Assembly: GCA_026987795.1 (NCBI GenBank)
Contig: JALSMF010000288.1
Span: 1 to 13,821, forward strand
DNA from: Bacteroidales bacterium
Lineage (GTDB): Bacteria > Bacteroidota > Bacteroidia > Bacteroidales > JAADGE01
Length of the DNA: 13,821 nt
Reading direction: 5' to 3'
Below are positions 1 to 7,458 of this stretch, piece by piece; position 1 is the stretch's first letter; each line of letters begins with the position of its first letter. The notes beneath the pieces are model-generated. The model saw nothing but the letters and a program-made list of their open reading frames with translations. It had not been told where the DNA came from and did not search any database. The translations under genes and the position numbers were made by a program.

Positions 1-1287
1 CCATACTGATATTTTTAAAAGCAATTTATTGCTTTCTAATTTACCTTTTAAACTTGCCCATAGAAGCCAAATGAAAAGTAAACCGAAAAAAAGTCCCAAA
101 CCAACCATTACATGAAAAGAATAGAATGTTAAAGGCACATTCGGAACGATATCCTCTTTATTTTTAAAGTACCCGTAACCAAAGTGTTTTTCATTAGCTC
201 TGAACAGTTTTATGCTTTCATCCATACTTGCTTCATTCCCTTCGGCTTTTGCTTTTTTGTAATCAGCTAAAGCTTGTATGGCAATTTTACCTTTTTCTAT
301 TCTGGTTTCTGCAGGAAGTATACCTTCTTTTTCATTTCCGTTTACTAAATCATTAACGCCCGGAACAAAAGCATTTGCATCTCTGAAAGCCATTATTGAA
401 AGCAGGCTGGGAATTTTAATTCCTGTAAAATTAGTGTTGTCTTTATTGCCGTTTATAACACCGATAACATACAGGTTTGCATTTCTTTCTCCGTTGTATA
501 AACCCTCCATTGCAGCTAATTTCATAGGTTGGTGTTTAGCAACATCATATGCAGAACTGTCTCCGGTAACTGCCGTAGCAACTGATGCAATTAATCCGAA
601 AACTGAAGCAATTAAAATGCTTTTTTTTGCAAAAATTATATGCCTGTTTTTTAAAATATACCACGCACTGACAGATATGACAAAAAGAGAGCCGATGATA
701 TAAGCTTGTGAAACTGTATGTAAAAATTTTGAAATTGCCGTAGGCGACAGTGCAACATCAAAAAAGTTTGTCATTTCGTTTCTTGCTGTGTTAAGATTAA
801 ATTGCGTTCCTGCGGGATTCTGCATCCAGGCATTTGCAATTAAAATCCACAGTGCCGACAGGTTTGAGCCAAATGCTACAAACCAAGATGAAAGCATATG
901 GAATTTTTTACTGATACGGTCCCAGCCAAAGAACATAACGGCAATGAATGTTGACTCCAGAAAGAATGCGAGAATACCTTCTATTGCAAGCGGTGCTCCG
1001 AAAATATCTCCTACAATCCATGAATAGTTTGACCAGTTAAGACCAAATTCAAATTCAAGAATAATACCGGTAGCAACACCGATTGCAAAATTAATTCCGA
1101 ATAGTTTCATCCAGAATTTAGTTAAATTTTTCCACTTTTCGTTACGGGTTTTATAGTATAGCGTGTGCATAAACGCCACAATAAACGACAACCCGAGAGT
1201 AAGCGGAACAAAAATCCAGTGGTAAAGAGCTGTTAATGCAAACTGTGCTCTTGACCAATCGACCAATCCTATGTCTAAATGTTCCAT
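1..1287 (-). CDS. cydA: Cytochrome bd ubiquinol oxidase subunit I (partial, C-terminus off the left edge)
   Basis: Heme-bearing, quinol-oxidising subunit of the inner-membrane cytochrome bd terminal oxidase, which reduces O2 to water. Reading the minus strand from the ATG at 1287 gives 429 uninterrupted residues that match CydA throughout. Residues equivalent to the known heme ligands are visible: H23 (in ALYHWIFVP), H190 (in KFLHTVSQAY) and M394 (in FHVMVGLG). E103 and E111 match the two conserved glutamates of the proton path (APLAIEGILAFFLES). The periplasmic Q loop lies around residues 270-385. The family is usually somewhat over 500 residues, so the last helices, including the expected GRQPW motif, lie outside the window, and cydB probably follows there. 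It starts 11 bases after the DUF4492 gene, so the two are almost certainly one operon. Identity is very secure. Confidence 0.97.
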   Translation of the reverse strand, partial: MEHLDIGLVDWSRAQFALTALYHWIFVPLTLGLSFIVAFMHTLYYKTRNEKWKNLTKFWMKLFGINFAIGVATGIILEFEFGLNWSNYSWIVGDIFGAPLAIEGILAFFLESTFIAVMFFGWDRISKKFHMLSSWFVAFGSNLSALWILIANAWMQNPAGTQFNLNTARNEMTNFFDVALSPTAISKFLHTVSQAYIIGSLFVISVSAWYILKNRHIIFAKKSILIASVFGLIASVATAVTGDSSAYDVAKHQPMKLAAMEGLYNGERNANLYVIGVINGNKDNTNFTGIKIPSLLSIMAFRDANAFVPGVNDLVNGNEKEGILPAETRIEKGKIAIQALADYKKAKAEGNEASMDESIKLFRANEKHFGYGYFKNKEDIVPNVPLTFYSFHVMVGLGLFFGLLFIWLLWASLKGKLESNKLLLKISVW

Positions 1288-1298
1288 AATTTAAAAAT

Positions 1299-1508
1299 TT
1301 AATTAATTAATTGTTCTATAACATAATCACTTTTGTCTTTGTCATTATCAAATTTAGAGTTCAGAAAATTTTTGAAGAAGAATAGTTTTAGAATAAAAAA
1401 CATAATAAACAGTTTTATTAATATTATTATCCACAGCTTTTTGCTGTGTGCAGACATATTTTTAAACCCGTCTATGTAAAAGTTTAGAATATTTTTTATT
1501 ACTTTCAT
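1299..1508 (-). CDS. DUF4492 small membrane protein of the cytochrome bd operon
   Basis: A 69-residue protein with one hydrophobic segment (about residues 22-46, running through LWIIILIKLFIMFFILKLFF) and a charged tail containing DNDKDKSDYVIEQLI. The pattern FYIDGFKNM-x7-LWIIILIKLFIMFF is what I know as DUF4492, a family encoded directly upstream of cydA in Bacteroidota and some Campylobacterota. Its biochemical role is not established. Linkage suggests an assembly factor or small accessory subunit of the oxidase, comparable in size and position (not in sequence) to CydX; that is inference. I chose the ATG at 1508; the frame stays open to a TTG at 1532, but the family homology begins at about the ATG (KVIKNILNFYIDGF). 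Confidence 0.85.
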   Translation of the reverse strand: MKVIKNILNFYIDGFKNMSAHSKKLWIIILIKLFIMFFILKLFFFKNFLNSKFDNDKDKSDYVIEQLIN

Positions 1509-1554
1509 AACACAAAAATTGATAATGGTCAATTTTTTTAATTGTTTTACGGCA

Positions 1555-1562
1555 CAAAGCTA
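1555..1562 (-). promoter_or_regulatory. Putative promoter -7 element of the DUF4492-cydA operon
   Basis: On the minus strand the octamer TAGCTTTG fits the Bacteroidota -7 consensus TAnnTTTG exactly. It lies 46 bases upstream of the ATG at 1508 and just after the metG terminator, where a promoter would be expected. No TTTG is seen at the usual spacing upstream, so this rests on half a promoter in AT-rich DNA. Confidence 0.4.
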
Positions 1563-1566
1563 AACA

Positions 1567-1615
1567 AAAAACACAAGAAAAAAGAGATAAAAGGGTTTCT
1601 TTTTCTTGTGTTTTT
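1567..1615 (-). terminator. Hairpin terminator downstream of metG
   Basis: Perfect 16-base inverted repeat, 1567-1582 against 1600-1615 (AAAAACACAAGAAAAA and its complement), with a 17-base loop. It starts 23 bases past the metG stop and is followed on the minus strand by a T-rich run. It separates metG from the cyd operon. The stem is AT-rich with a short CACAAG core, so its strength is uncertain. Confidence 0.7.
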
Positions 1616-1638
1616 CAGCATAAAGTTTCTTAAAGATG

Positions 1639-3669
1639 TCAGCTTACCGTTGAGCCGGTTTCAATTTTTTCTTCCGGTGAAACAAAACAAAGTTTTCCTT
1701 CCGAATTTTCAGCCATCAGTATCATTCCCTGCGATTCGATACCTTTGAGTTTTCTCGGTGCAAGGTTTACCAGTACCTGCACTTGTTTTCCGATTATTTC
1801 TTCCGGTTTGTAAAATTCGGCAATGCCCGAAACAACGATTCGTTTGTCAATGCCGGTATCTAATGTCAATTTCAGTAACTTTTTTGTTTTCGCTACTTTT
1901 TCGGCATCAATTATTGTGGCAACCCGTATATCAAGTTTTTGAAAATCGTCGAAAGTTATTGTTTCTTTAATCGGTTTTAATTCAACAGTTTCTTTTTTGT
2001 TATTTTCTTTTGTTTTCAGAAGTTTATTTATTTGATATTCTATTTCTTTATCTTCAATTTTTTCAAAAAGCAGTTCGGGTTCGTTAATTTTGTGCCCTTG
2101 TTTTGTAATGCCGAGGTCAACATCTCCCCATTTTGCATCGGGCAAGTTTATCATTTGTCTTAATTTTTTTGATGTAAAAGGCAAAAACGGTTCGCCGAGA
2201 ACGGTTAATGCAGCCGTAATCTGATTAGCGACATATAAAATTGTTCGCACCCTGTCCGGATTTGTTTTTATAAGTTTCCAGGGTTCTTCATCGGCAAGAT
2301 ATTTATTTCCGACTCGAGCCAAATTCATATATGCTCTTAAGGCATCTCTGAATTTATAAACTTCAATATTTTCTTCAATATCTTTTTTTGTTTTCAGAAT
2401 TTCTTCTAAAACGGCTGTGTCATTTTCATTAATTTTATCCGGCAAGGGAATTTCTTTATCGAAATATTTTTTTGTCAGAACAAGGGTTCGGTTTACAAAA
2501 TTTCCTAAAATTGCAACCAATTCGCCGTTGTTTCTTTCCTGAAAATTTTTCCAGGTAAAGTTGTTGTCTTTGGTTTCGGGTGCATTTGCCGTTAAAACAT
2601 AGCGTAAAACATCCTGTTTGCCCTTAAAATCTTCGAGATATTCGTGCAGCCATACCGCCCAATTTTTGGATGTTGAAATTTTATCGTTTTCTAAATTCAG
2701 AAAAGCATTTGCCGGCACATTGTCAGGTAAAATGTATGAACCTTCGGCTTTCAGCATGGCGGGAAAAATAATGCAATGAAAAACGATGTTGTCTTTTCCG
2801 ATAAAGTGCACAAGTTTTGTATCTTTATCTTTCCAATATTTTTCCCAATCGCCGGTAAGTTCTTTGGTTGCCGAAATATAGCCGATAGGAGCATCAAACC
2901 AAACATACAATACTTTGCCTTCGGCATTTTCAACGGGAACCGGCACACCCCAATCCAAATCGCGGCTTACGGCACGCGGCTGCAATCCGTTGTCGAGCCA
3001 CGATTTGCATTGCCCGTAAACATTAGGCTTCCATTCTTTATGTTCTTCGAGTATCCATTTACGTAAAAACGGTTCGTGCTTATCTAAAGGCAAATACCAA
3101 TGTTTTGTTTCTTTTAATGTAAGTTCTGCACCGCTTATTGTTGATTTCGGGTTTATTAAATCCGTAGGACTTAAAGCACTTCCGCATTTTTCGCATTGGT
3201 CGCCGTATGCTTCTTCGTAACCGCATTTCGGACAGGTTCCTTTTATGTAACGGTCGGCAAGGAATTGATTTTCCTGCGTGTCGAAATATTGTTCGGTTGT
3301 TTTTTCGATAAATTCGCCGGCATCGTAAAGTTTTTTAAAGAAATCGGAAGCCGTTTCGTAATGAATTTTATTGCTTGTACGCGAATAAATATCAAAAGCA
3401 ATTCCGAAATCTTCAAAAGATTTTTTTATTATGTTATGATACCTGCTAACTACTTCCTGCGGTGTAACTCCTTCTTTTTTAGCTTTAAGCGTAATGGGAA
3501 CACCGTGTTCGTCGCTTCCGCAAACGGAAATTACGTCTTTTTCTTTCAGTCTTAAATATCTTACGTAAATATCAGAAGGTATGTAAACACCGGCAAGATG
3601 TCCGATATGAACGGGACCGTTGGCATATGGTAAAGCAGATGTTACTAAATATCGTTTAAATTCAGGCAT
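1639..3669 (-). CDS. metG: Methionine--tRNA ligase
   Basis: Cytoplasmic class I aminoacyl-tRNA synthetase that charges tRNA(Met), 676 residues. The ATP-binding HIGH motif is at residues 21-24. A four-cysteine zinc knuckle (C146, C149, C159, C162) sits in the connective-peptide region. The second ATP signature appears as KISTS (330-334) instead of KMSKS, a form I know from Bacteroidota MetG. An anticodon-binding helical domain follows, then a charged linker (about 545-572), then a C-terminal tRNA-binding OB fold (573-676; FQKLDIRVATI...VVSGIAEFY...LAPRKLKGIESQGM). This is the long, tRBD-containing form of the enzyme. It is a single-gene unit: divergent from the thioredoxin gene, with a terminator before the cyd operon. 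The start fits the family (PEFKRYLVTSALPYANGPVHIGH). Confidence 0.98.
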   Translation of the reverse strand: MPEFKRYLVTSALPYANGPVHIGHLAGVYIPSDIYVRYLRLKEKDVISVCGSDEHGVPITLKAKKEGVTPQEVVSRYHNIIKKSFEDFGIAFDIYSRTSNKIHYETASDFFKKLYDAGEFIEKTTEQYFDTQENQFLADRYIKGTCPKCGYEEAYGDQCEKCGSALSPTDLINPKSTISGAELTLKETKHWYLPLDKHEPFLRKWILEEHKEWKPNVYGQCKSWLDNGLQPRAVSRDLDWGVPVPVENAEGKVLYVWFDAPIGYISATKELTGDWEKYWKDKDTKLVHFIGKDNIVFHCIIFPAMLKAEGSYILPDNVPANAFLNLENDKISTSKNWAVWLHEYLEDFKGKQDVLRYVLTANAPETKDNNFTWKNFQERNNGELVAILGNFVNRTLVLTKKYFDKEIPLPDKINENDTAVLEEILKTKKDIEENIEVYKFRDALRAYMNLARVGNKYLADEEPWKLIKTNPDRVRTILYVANQITAALTVLGEPFLPFTSKKLRQMINLPDAKWGDVDLGITKQGHKINEPELLFEKIEDKEIEYQINKLLKTKENNKKETVELKPIKETITFDDFQKLDIRVATIIDAEKVAKTKKLLKLTLDTGIDKRIVVSGIAEFYKPEEIIGKQVQVLVNLAPRKLKGIESQGMILMAENSEGKLCFVSPEEKIETGSTVS

Positions 3670-3723
3670 AATTAAATGTTTTGTGTAAAGTTTATGAAAT
3701 ATTTTTTAGTTTGTATTTTATGA

Positions 3724-3731
3724 CAAAAATA
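3724..3731 (-). promoter_or_regulatory. Putative metG promoter -7 element
   Basis: The minus strand reads TATTTTTG, an exact TAnnTTTG match, 54 bases upstream of the metG ATG in the divergent intergenic region. No convincing TTTG box is found at the matching spacing, and T-runs make such octamers frequent here. Confidence 0.35.
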
Positions 3732-3787
3732 TCTTTTTTTATAAAAAAACAGAAAAAACAGCAATTATGTCAGTATTTTTTATGTTC

Positions 3788-3820
3788 TTTGCAATAATTT
3801 ACAGAAAGGCATATAATTTG
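3788..3820 (+). promoter_or_regulatory. Putative promoter of the first thioredoxin gene
   Basis: TTTG at 3788-3791, then 20 bases, then TATAATTTG at 3812-3820, close to the Bacteroidota TTTG / TAnnTTTG promoter but with one extra base in the -7 box. It would give a 5' leader of about 60 bases before the ATG at 3888. Confidence 0.4.
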
Positions 3821-3887
3821 AGTATTTCAAAATATGCAAATATGTAAATATATAGAGATAAAAAATAATTAATTAAGTAAATTTAAT

Positions 3888-4262
3888 ATGGCAAAAGTAG
3901 AATTTTTAAACGAAGAAACATTTAAAACGAAAGTTTTTAATTTTGAAAAAAACAAAGATTGGAAATTTGAAGGTGATAAACCTTGTATGATTGATTTTTA
4001 TGCAGATTGGTGCCAGCCCTGTAAAATGGTTGCACCTATATTGGATGAACTGGCAGAAGAATACGACGGCAAAATAGATATTTATAAAATAGATACCGAA
4101 GTTGAAAGAAATTTAGCCGGAATGTTCGGTATTCAAAGTATTCCTTCATTGTTATTTGTTCCCAAAGAAGGACAACCTCAAATGGCGGTAGGAGCTTTAC
4201 CGAAAGAATCTTTCAAAAAAGCAATTGCGGACGTTCTTAAGGTAGAAGAACCTGCGTCTTAA
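3888..4262 (+). CDS. trxA: Thioredoxin (cytoplasmic)
   Basis: Small dithiol-disulfide oxidoreductase of 124 residues with no signal peptide, so it should act in the cytoplasm, reducing target disulfides with electrons from thioredoxin reductase (not in the window). The active site is WCQPCK with C42 and C45, in the strand-helix context MIDFYADWCQPCKMVAP. The cis-proline expected opposite the active site is P86 (SIPSLLF). Compared with classical thioredoxin of about 105-110 residues it has a longer N-terminal part containing NFEKNKDWKFEGDKP (19-32), which is also present in its neighbour. A terminator follows, so it may be transcribed alone. The first of two tandem paralogues. Confidence 0.93.
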   Translation: MAKVEFLNEETFKTKVFNFEKNKDWKFEGDKPCMIDFYADWCQPCKMVAPILDELAEEYDGKIDIYKIDTEVERNLAGMFGIQSIPSLLFVPKEGQPQMAVGALPKESFKKAIADVLKVEEPAS

Positions 4263-4282
4263 TCTTGTTTTGACTTAAAAGA

Positions 4283-4316
4283 GAGGAAGCCGCTGATAGT
4301 CAACGGCTTTCTTTTT
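4283..4316 (+). terminator. Intrinsic terminator after the first thioredoxin gene
   Basis: GAGGAAGCCG (4283-4292) pairs with CGGCTTTCTT (4304-4313) as a ten-pair stem with two G-U pairs and an 11-base loop, running into a T-run at 4312-4316. It lies 20 bases after the stop, between the two thioredoxin genes. Confidence 0.8.
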
Positions 4317-4372
4317 ACGTAATTTTTTTGGTATAAAATTCGTTATTGATATAATAAATAAAATTAAAAAAG

Positions 4373-4798
4373 ATGAAACGAAGACTCTTGGTATTAACAG
4401 CGTTATTGATGTTCGGAACGGCATCACTGTTTTCACAAAATATAATTCATTTGGATGATGCAAGTTTTAAAAAAAACATATGGGATTATTCCAAAAATTC
4501 AACATGGAAATATGAAGGTAATAAACCGGCAATAATAGATTTTTATGCGGATTGGTGCAGACCCTGCAAAATGATAGCTCCGCATTTAAAAGCTATTCAG
4601 GCTGAATACGGAAATAAATTACAGGTGTATAAAATTAATACGGATAATAATCCGAAACTGGCAAATTTATTTAAAATACGAAGTATTCCTACGGTTTTAT
4701 TTGTTCCTGCAGACGGAAATTATAAACAAATAATAGGGTACAGAAGCAAAGAACAGTTTGAAGAAGTTATAAAAGCAGTTTTAAAAGTTGAAAAATAA
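4373..4798 (+). CDS. Exported thioredoxin-fold protein, paralogue of the preceding thioredoxin
   Basis: A 141-residue protein with an N-terminal signal peptide (residues 1-22, KRR then LLVLTALLMFGTASLF, probable cleavage near FSQ-N) and a full thioredoxin domain, so it should act in the periplasm. The active site WCRPCK has C62 and C65, and the cis-proline is P106 (SIPTVLF). It aligns with the upstream cytoplasmic thioredoxin over its whole mature length, including the same N-terminal insert (KNSTWKYEGNKP here) and the same ending (AVLKVEK / DVLKVEE), which points to tandem duplication followed by gain of an export signal. There is no lipobox, so it is probably soluble. Its partner is unknown: a periplasmic thioredoxin needs a membrane electron donor such as a DsbD/CcdA protein, which is not seen here. 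A terminator follows. Confidence 0.9.
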   Translation: MKRRLLVLTALLMFGTASLFSQNIIHLDDASFKKNIWDYSKNSTWKYEGNKPAIIDFYADWCRPCKMIAPHLKAIQAEYGNKLQVYKINTDNNPKLANLFKIRSIPTVLFVPADGNYKQIIGYRSKEQFEEVIKAVLKVEK

Positions 4799-4819
4799 TT
4801 TAAGCAAAGCTTAAAAGAT

Positions 4820-4856
4820 AAAAAAGTCGATAACTTTTAAAGTCATCGGCTTTTTT
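4820..4856. terminator. Bidirectional terminator between the exported thioredoxin and thiL
   Basis: AAAAAAGTCGAT (4820-4831) pairs with ATCGGCTTTTTT (4845-4856), a 12-pair stem with one G-U pair and a 13-base loop. It has a T-run on the exit side in both directions and lies between two convergent genes (stops at 4798 and 4884), so it can serve both. Confidence 0.8.
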
Positions 4857-4883
4857 CATTAATCAGGGAGAGTATATTGTTAA

Positions 4884-5903
4884 TTATTTATTATGGTTCC
4901 AACCTTGTGCCGTAATTTCAACTTCACTGCCGTCGGAAAGAACCAGGAAATTTCCTTTTGACTGTTCTGTAATGTGTCCGATAATGCTTATATACGGATT
5001 ATTTTTTATTTTTTCATATTCGTTTTGCGAAATTGTAAATAACAGTTCGTAATCTTCTCCTCCGTTCATAGCAAAGGTTGTCGGGACTATAAGAGTTTCT
5101 TCAGCTAATTTTTTTGTATTATCAGCTACGGGAATTTTTTCATCATATATCCGGCTTCCGCATCCTGACTCTTCGCAAATATGTAATATCTCTGAAGATA
5201 AACCGTCTGATATGTCAATCATTGATGTCGGTTTTATATTCAGTTCTTTAAGCATTTTAATAACATCAGCTCTTGCTTCAGGTTTTAGTTGTCGCTCCAA
5301 AATGTAGTCGTAACCTGTCAATTCCGGCTGGATATTCGGGTTTGATTTAAAAACTTCGTGTTCTCTCTGCAAAACTTTTAAACCTGCATAGGCACCGCCT
5401 AAATCTCCGGAAACGCATATCAGGTCGTTTGGTTTTGCACCGCTTCTGTAAACCAGTTCTTCCTTATCTGCTTCTCCTATTGCAGTTATGCTTATTATTA
5501 GTCCGGTATATGATGAGCTTGTATCTCCGCCTACTAAATCAACATTGTATATTTTGCATGCCGATTTTATTCCTTCATATAACTCTTCTAAAGCTTCCAG
5601 AGTAAATCTGTTTGATACGGCAATTGTTACCGTTATTTGTTTCGGAGAGGCATTCATTGCGTAAATGTCGGATAAATTTACGATAACAGCTTTATACCCG
5701 AGATGCTTTAACGGTGTATAAGATAAATCAAAATGAACACCTTCAGCCAAAATATCCGTAGTAACAACAATATGCTTGTTCTCAAAATTAAGAACAGCGG
5801 CATCATCGCCTATTCCTTTTACGGTTGATGAATTTTTTATTTCAATATTTTTTGTCAGGTGCTTTATAAGACCGAATTCGCCTAATTCTGCCAAGTTTGT
5901 CAT
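4884..5903 (-). CDS. thiL: Thiamine-monophosphate kinase
   Basis: Phosphorylates thiamine monophosphate with ATP to thiamine pyrophosphate, the last step of cofactor synthesis, in the cytoplasm. The 339 residues carry the ThiL/PurM-fold signatures in order: GIGDDAAV (30-37) with the metal-binding Asp pair, TTDILAEGVHF (48-58), NLSDIYAM (76-83), GGDTSSS (125-131), GDLGGAYAGL (166-175), ISDGLSSE (231-238) and GGEDYELLFT (281-290). Length is normal for the family. The start MTNLAELGEFGLI matches the typical N-terminus. It stands alone here, convergent with the exported thioredoxin and divergent from the SPOR gene; no other thi gene and no TPP riboswitch is visible in its leader. Confidence 0.96.
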   Translation of the reverse strand: MTNLAELGEFGLIKHLTKNIEIKNSSTVKGIGDDAAVLNFENKHIVVTTDILAEGVHFDLSYTPLKHLGYKAVIVNLSDIYAMNASPKQITVTIAVSNRFTLEALEELYEGIKSACKIYNVDLVGGDTSSSYTGLIISITAIGEADKEELVYRSGAKPNDLICVSGDLGGAYAGLKVLQREHEVFKSNPNIQPELTGYDYILERQLKPEARADVIKMLKELNIKPTSMIDISDGLSSEILHICEESGCGSRIYDEKIPVADNTKKLAEETLIVPTTFAMNGGEDYELLFTISQNEYEKIKNNPYISIIGHITEQSKGNFLVLSDGSEVEITAQGWNHNK

Positions 5904-5929
5904 TTTTATCTTTATTTTAAATTCGGATA

Positions 5930-5958
5930 CAAAGATGCTGAAAATATTTTCATTTCAA
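5930..5958 (-). promoter_or_regulatory. Putative thiL promoter
   Basis: On the minus strand a GTTG box (TTG at 5956-5958) is followed after 18 bases by CATCTTTG (5930-5937), one mismatch from TAnnTTTG, 26 bases upstream of the thiL ATG. It is a plausible but imperfect Bacteroidota promoter. Confidence 0.35.
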
Positions 5959-6008
5959 CTAAATTGCCGTAATTTACCGGTGTATTTCTTCATAAATAAA
6001 TATTTTAT

Positions 6009-6016
6009 TACTTTTG
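6009..6016 (+). promoter_or_regulatory. Putative promoter -7 element of the SPOR-DUF481 operon
   Basis: TACTTTTG is an exact TAnnTTTG match and the same octamer as the riboswitch promoter at 8735-8742. It lies 39 bases before the ATG at 6056. The -33 position reads ATTTC rather than TTTG, so the upstream box is degenerate. Confidence 0.5.
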
Positions 6017-6055
6017 GCGTTATAAACAGGAACAGTTTTATATTAACCGTTTATA

Positions 6056-6517
6056 ATGAAAAGCACTTTTATAATTTTTATTTTTTTATTTTTTTATTCT
6101 GAAGTTTTCTCGCAAACAGAAACTTTCAAAACGGAAGATTCGGGCATTACGTCTGCCGACAGAAATTATAACGACGGGACTGTAGTGATAACCCAGGATG
6201 TCCGTCTTCGGAAAATCGTAAAACGACATATTGAGGTTAATGACAATAAATTTGACGGCTGGAGAGTTCAGATTTATTTTGGTTCAGGACAAAAAGCTAT
6301 GGCTGAGGCTCAAAATGCCAAAAAGAAATTTCTTATTCGTTACGGAAATAAAAACGGAGCTTACATAGTTTACGATTCGCCGTTTTTCAAGGTGCGTGTA
6401 GGCGATTTCAGAACAAAAGCCGAAGCGATGTATTTTAAAACTCAAATAGAAAAAACGTTTCCGCAGTCGTGGGTAATTAAGGACAGGGTTTTTTATCCGA
6501 TTGAAAGAGCCGAATAA
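6056..6517 (+). CDS. Exported SPOR-domain protein
   Basis: A 153-residue protein with a signal peptide (about 1-19, STFIIFIFLFFYSEVFS, cleavage near FSQ) and a C-terminal SPOR domain (about 67-146: GWRVQIYFG, then a helix rich in Ala/Lys, then YIVYDSPFFKVRVGDFRTKAEAMYF). SPOR domains bind peptidoglycan strands stripped of stem peptides, typically at the division septum, so this is probably a periplasmic wall-binding protein. Residues 20-66 are a short linker without a recognisable domain. There is no transmembrane anchor other than the signal. The DUF481 barrel gene begins 15 bases downstream, so the two look co-transcribed. The specific role is unknown. Confidence 0.88.
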   Translation: MKSTFIIFIFLFFYSEVFSQTETFKTEDSGITSADRNYNDGTVVITQDVRLRKIVKRHIEVNDNKFDGWRVQIYFGSGQKAMAEAQNAKKKFLIRYGNKNGAYIVYDSPFFKVRVGDFRTKAEAMYFKTQIEKTFPQSWVIKDRVFYPIERAE

Positions 6518-6532
6518 AATTATCTGAAAATT

Positions 6533-7285
6533 ATGAAAAAAGCATTGTTTTTTTTAGCTTTTATTTCTTTTAATCTCGGAACATTTTCGCAAATTGTTAA
6601 TATCGAAAAAAAACGTAAAAACGTTAAAGGTTTTCAGGCTTCGATAGGGCTTGATTTTAATATTAAAGATAACGGAAAGCAGATTATTGAACTTAAAAAC
6701 TCTGCCGATGTACAATATTCATACAAAGCTCATACTTTAATTTTCTTAAATAACATAAAAATTCTTAATATTGATAAAGGTTCGTTTGTTAATAACGGTT
6801 TTCAACACTTGCGATATAATTATACCGTAAAAGATTCAAGTTTTATTACTTTGGAAGCTTTTGGTCAGTATCAGTATAATGAACAAAAACTGTTAACTAA
6901 GAGGGTGTTGGCAGGCGGAGGTCCGAGAATTGCCGTATCCCGCAAAAAAAACTTTTCGTTTTATTTTGCACCTTTGGCGATGTTTGAACATGAATTATTG
7001 TCTGACAGTTTGAATACTGAAACAAAATATATGCGACTTGATTCTTATACGAATTTGTATTTTAATATCAGTGATTTTGTCAGATTTAATCACATACTTT
7101 ATTACCAGCCTCGGTTTACGGATTTTGCAGATTACAGAATTTCAACCGAAGCAGGATTAAACTTTAACATAAACAAGCACCTTGCCTATAAAGTCAGCTT
7201 TGCATTTGATTATGATAACCAGCCTCCTGAAAATGTGCAGAATACATTTTGGTATTTTAATAATAAGCTGATTCTGAAATTGTAA
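6533..7285 (+). CDS. Outer-membrane beta-barrel protein, DUF481 type
   Basis: A 250-residue protein with a signal peptide (MKKALFFLAFISFNLGTFS, cleavage near FSQ) followed by alternating short amphipathic strands and polar turns to the very end, as expected of an outer-membrane barrel of about a dozen strands. The stretch ADVQYSYKAHTLIFLNN...NNGFQHLRYNYTVKDSSFITLEAFGQYQYNEQKLLTKRVLAGGGPRI resembles the DUF481 (YdiY-like) family, whose function is poorly defined. The protein ends in a strand with hydrophobic residues (NNKLILKL), which fits a barrel C-terminus. It follows the SPOR gene by 15 bases and is ended by a hairpin shared with the converging gene. The barrel call is firm; the family assignment is somewhat less so. 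Confidence 0.78.
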   Translation: MKKALFFLAFISFNLGTFSQIVNIEKKRKNVKGFQASIGLDFNIKDNGKQIIELKNSADVQYSYKAHTLIFLNNIKILNIDKGSFVNNGFQHLRYNYTVKDSSFITLEAFGQYQYNEQKLLTKRVLAGGGPRIAVSRKKNFSFYFAPLAMFEHELLSDSLNTETKYMRLDSYTNLYFNISDFVRFNHILYYQPRFTDFADYRISTEAGLNFNINKHLAYKVSFAFDYDNQPPENVQNTFWYFNNKLILKL

Positions 7286-7371
7286 TTTTGTTTATCCTGT
7301 TTCGTAAGCTTTGAATGAGCCGCATTCTTTGATAATTTATCTGTTCCGGCATAACCCGAAAACTAAAAAAG

Positions 7372-7418
7372 TTACCCCGAAATACGGAAATCTTATGCTG
7401 TTTTTTCGGGGTAATTTT
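7372..7418. terminator. Bidirectional terminator between the DUF481 gene and the DUF4465 gene
   Basis: Perfect 11-base inverted repeat TTACCCCGAAA (7372-7382) / TTTCGGGGTAA (7404-7414) with a 21-base loop. Reading plus, it exits into ATTTTG; reading minus, into CTTTTTTAG, a good T-run. It lies between convergent stops at 7285 and 7459. The rest of 7286-7458 shows nothing recognisable. Confidence 0.8.
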
Positions 7419-7458
7419 GTGAAAAGGCTAAACCCTTTATTCTATATTAAATTTTGTA

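Noticed and set aside
278..1027. Two plus-strand open frames (278-703 and 788-1027).
   Set aside because: They lie antisense to cydA, whose frame is intact and strongly conserved; their translations have no recognisable domain.
2751..3555. Open frames on either strand inside metG (2751-2948 minus, 2776-3066 and 3196-3555 plus).
   Set aside because: All overlap the well-conserved metG frame and show no independent domain.
4317..4372. A promoter for the exported thioredoxin gene in the short gap.
   Set aside because: No TTTG / TAnnTTTG pair with acceptable spacing is visible; T-runs give only partial matches, so no feature was recorded.
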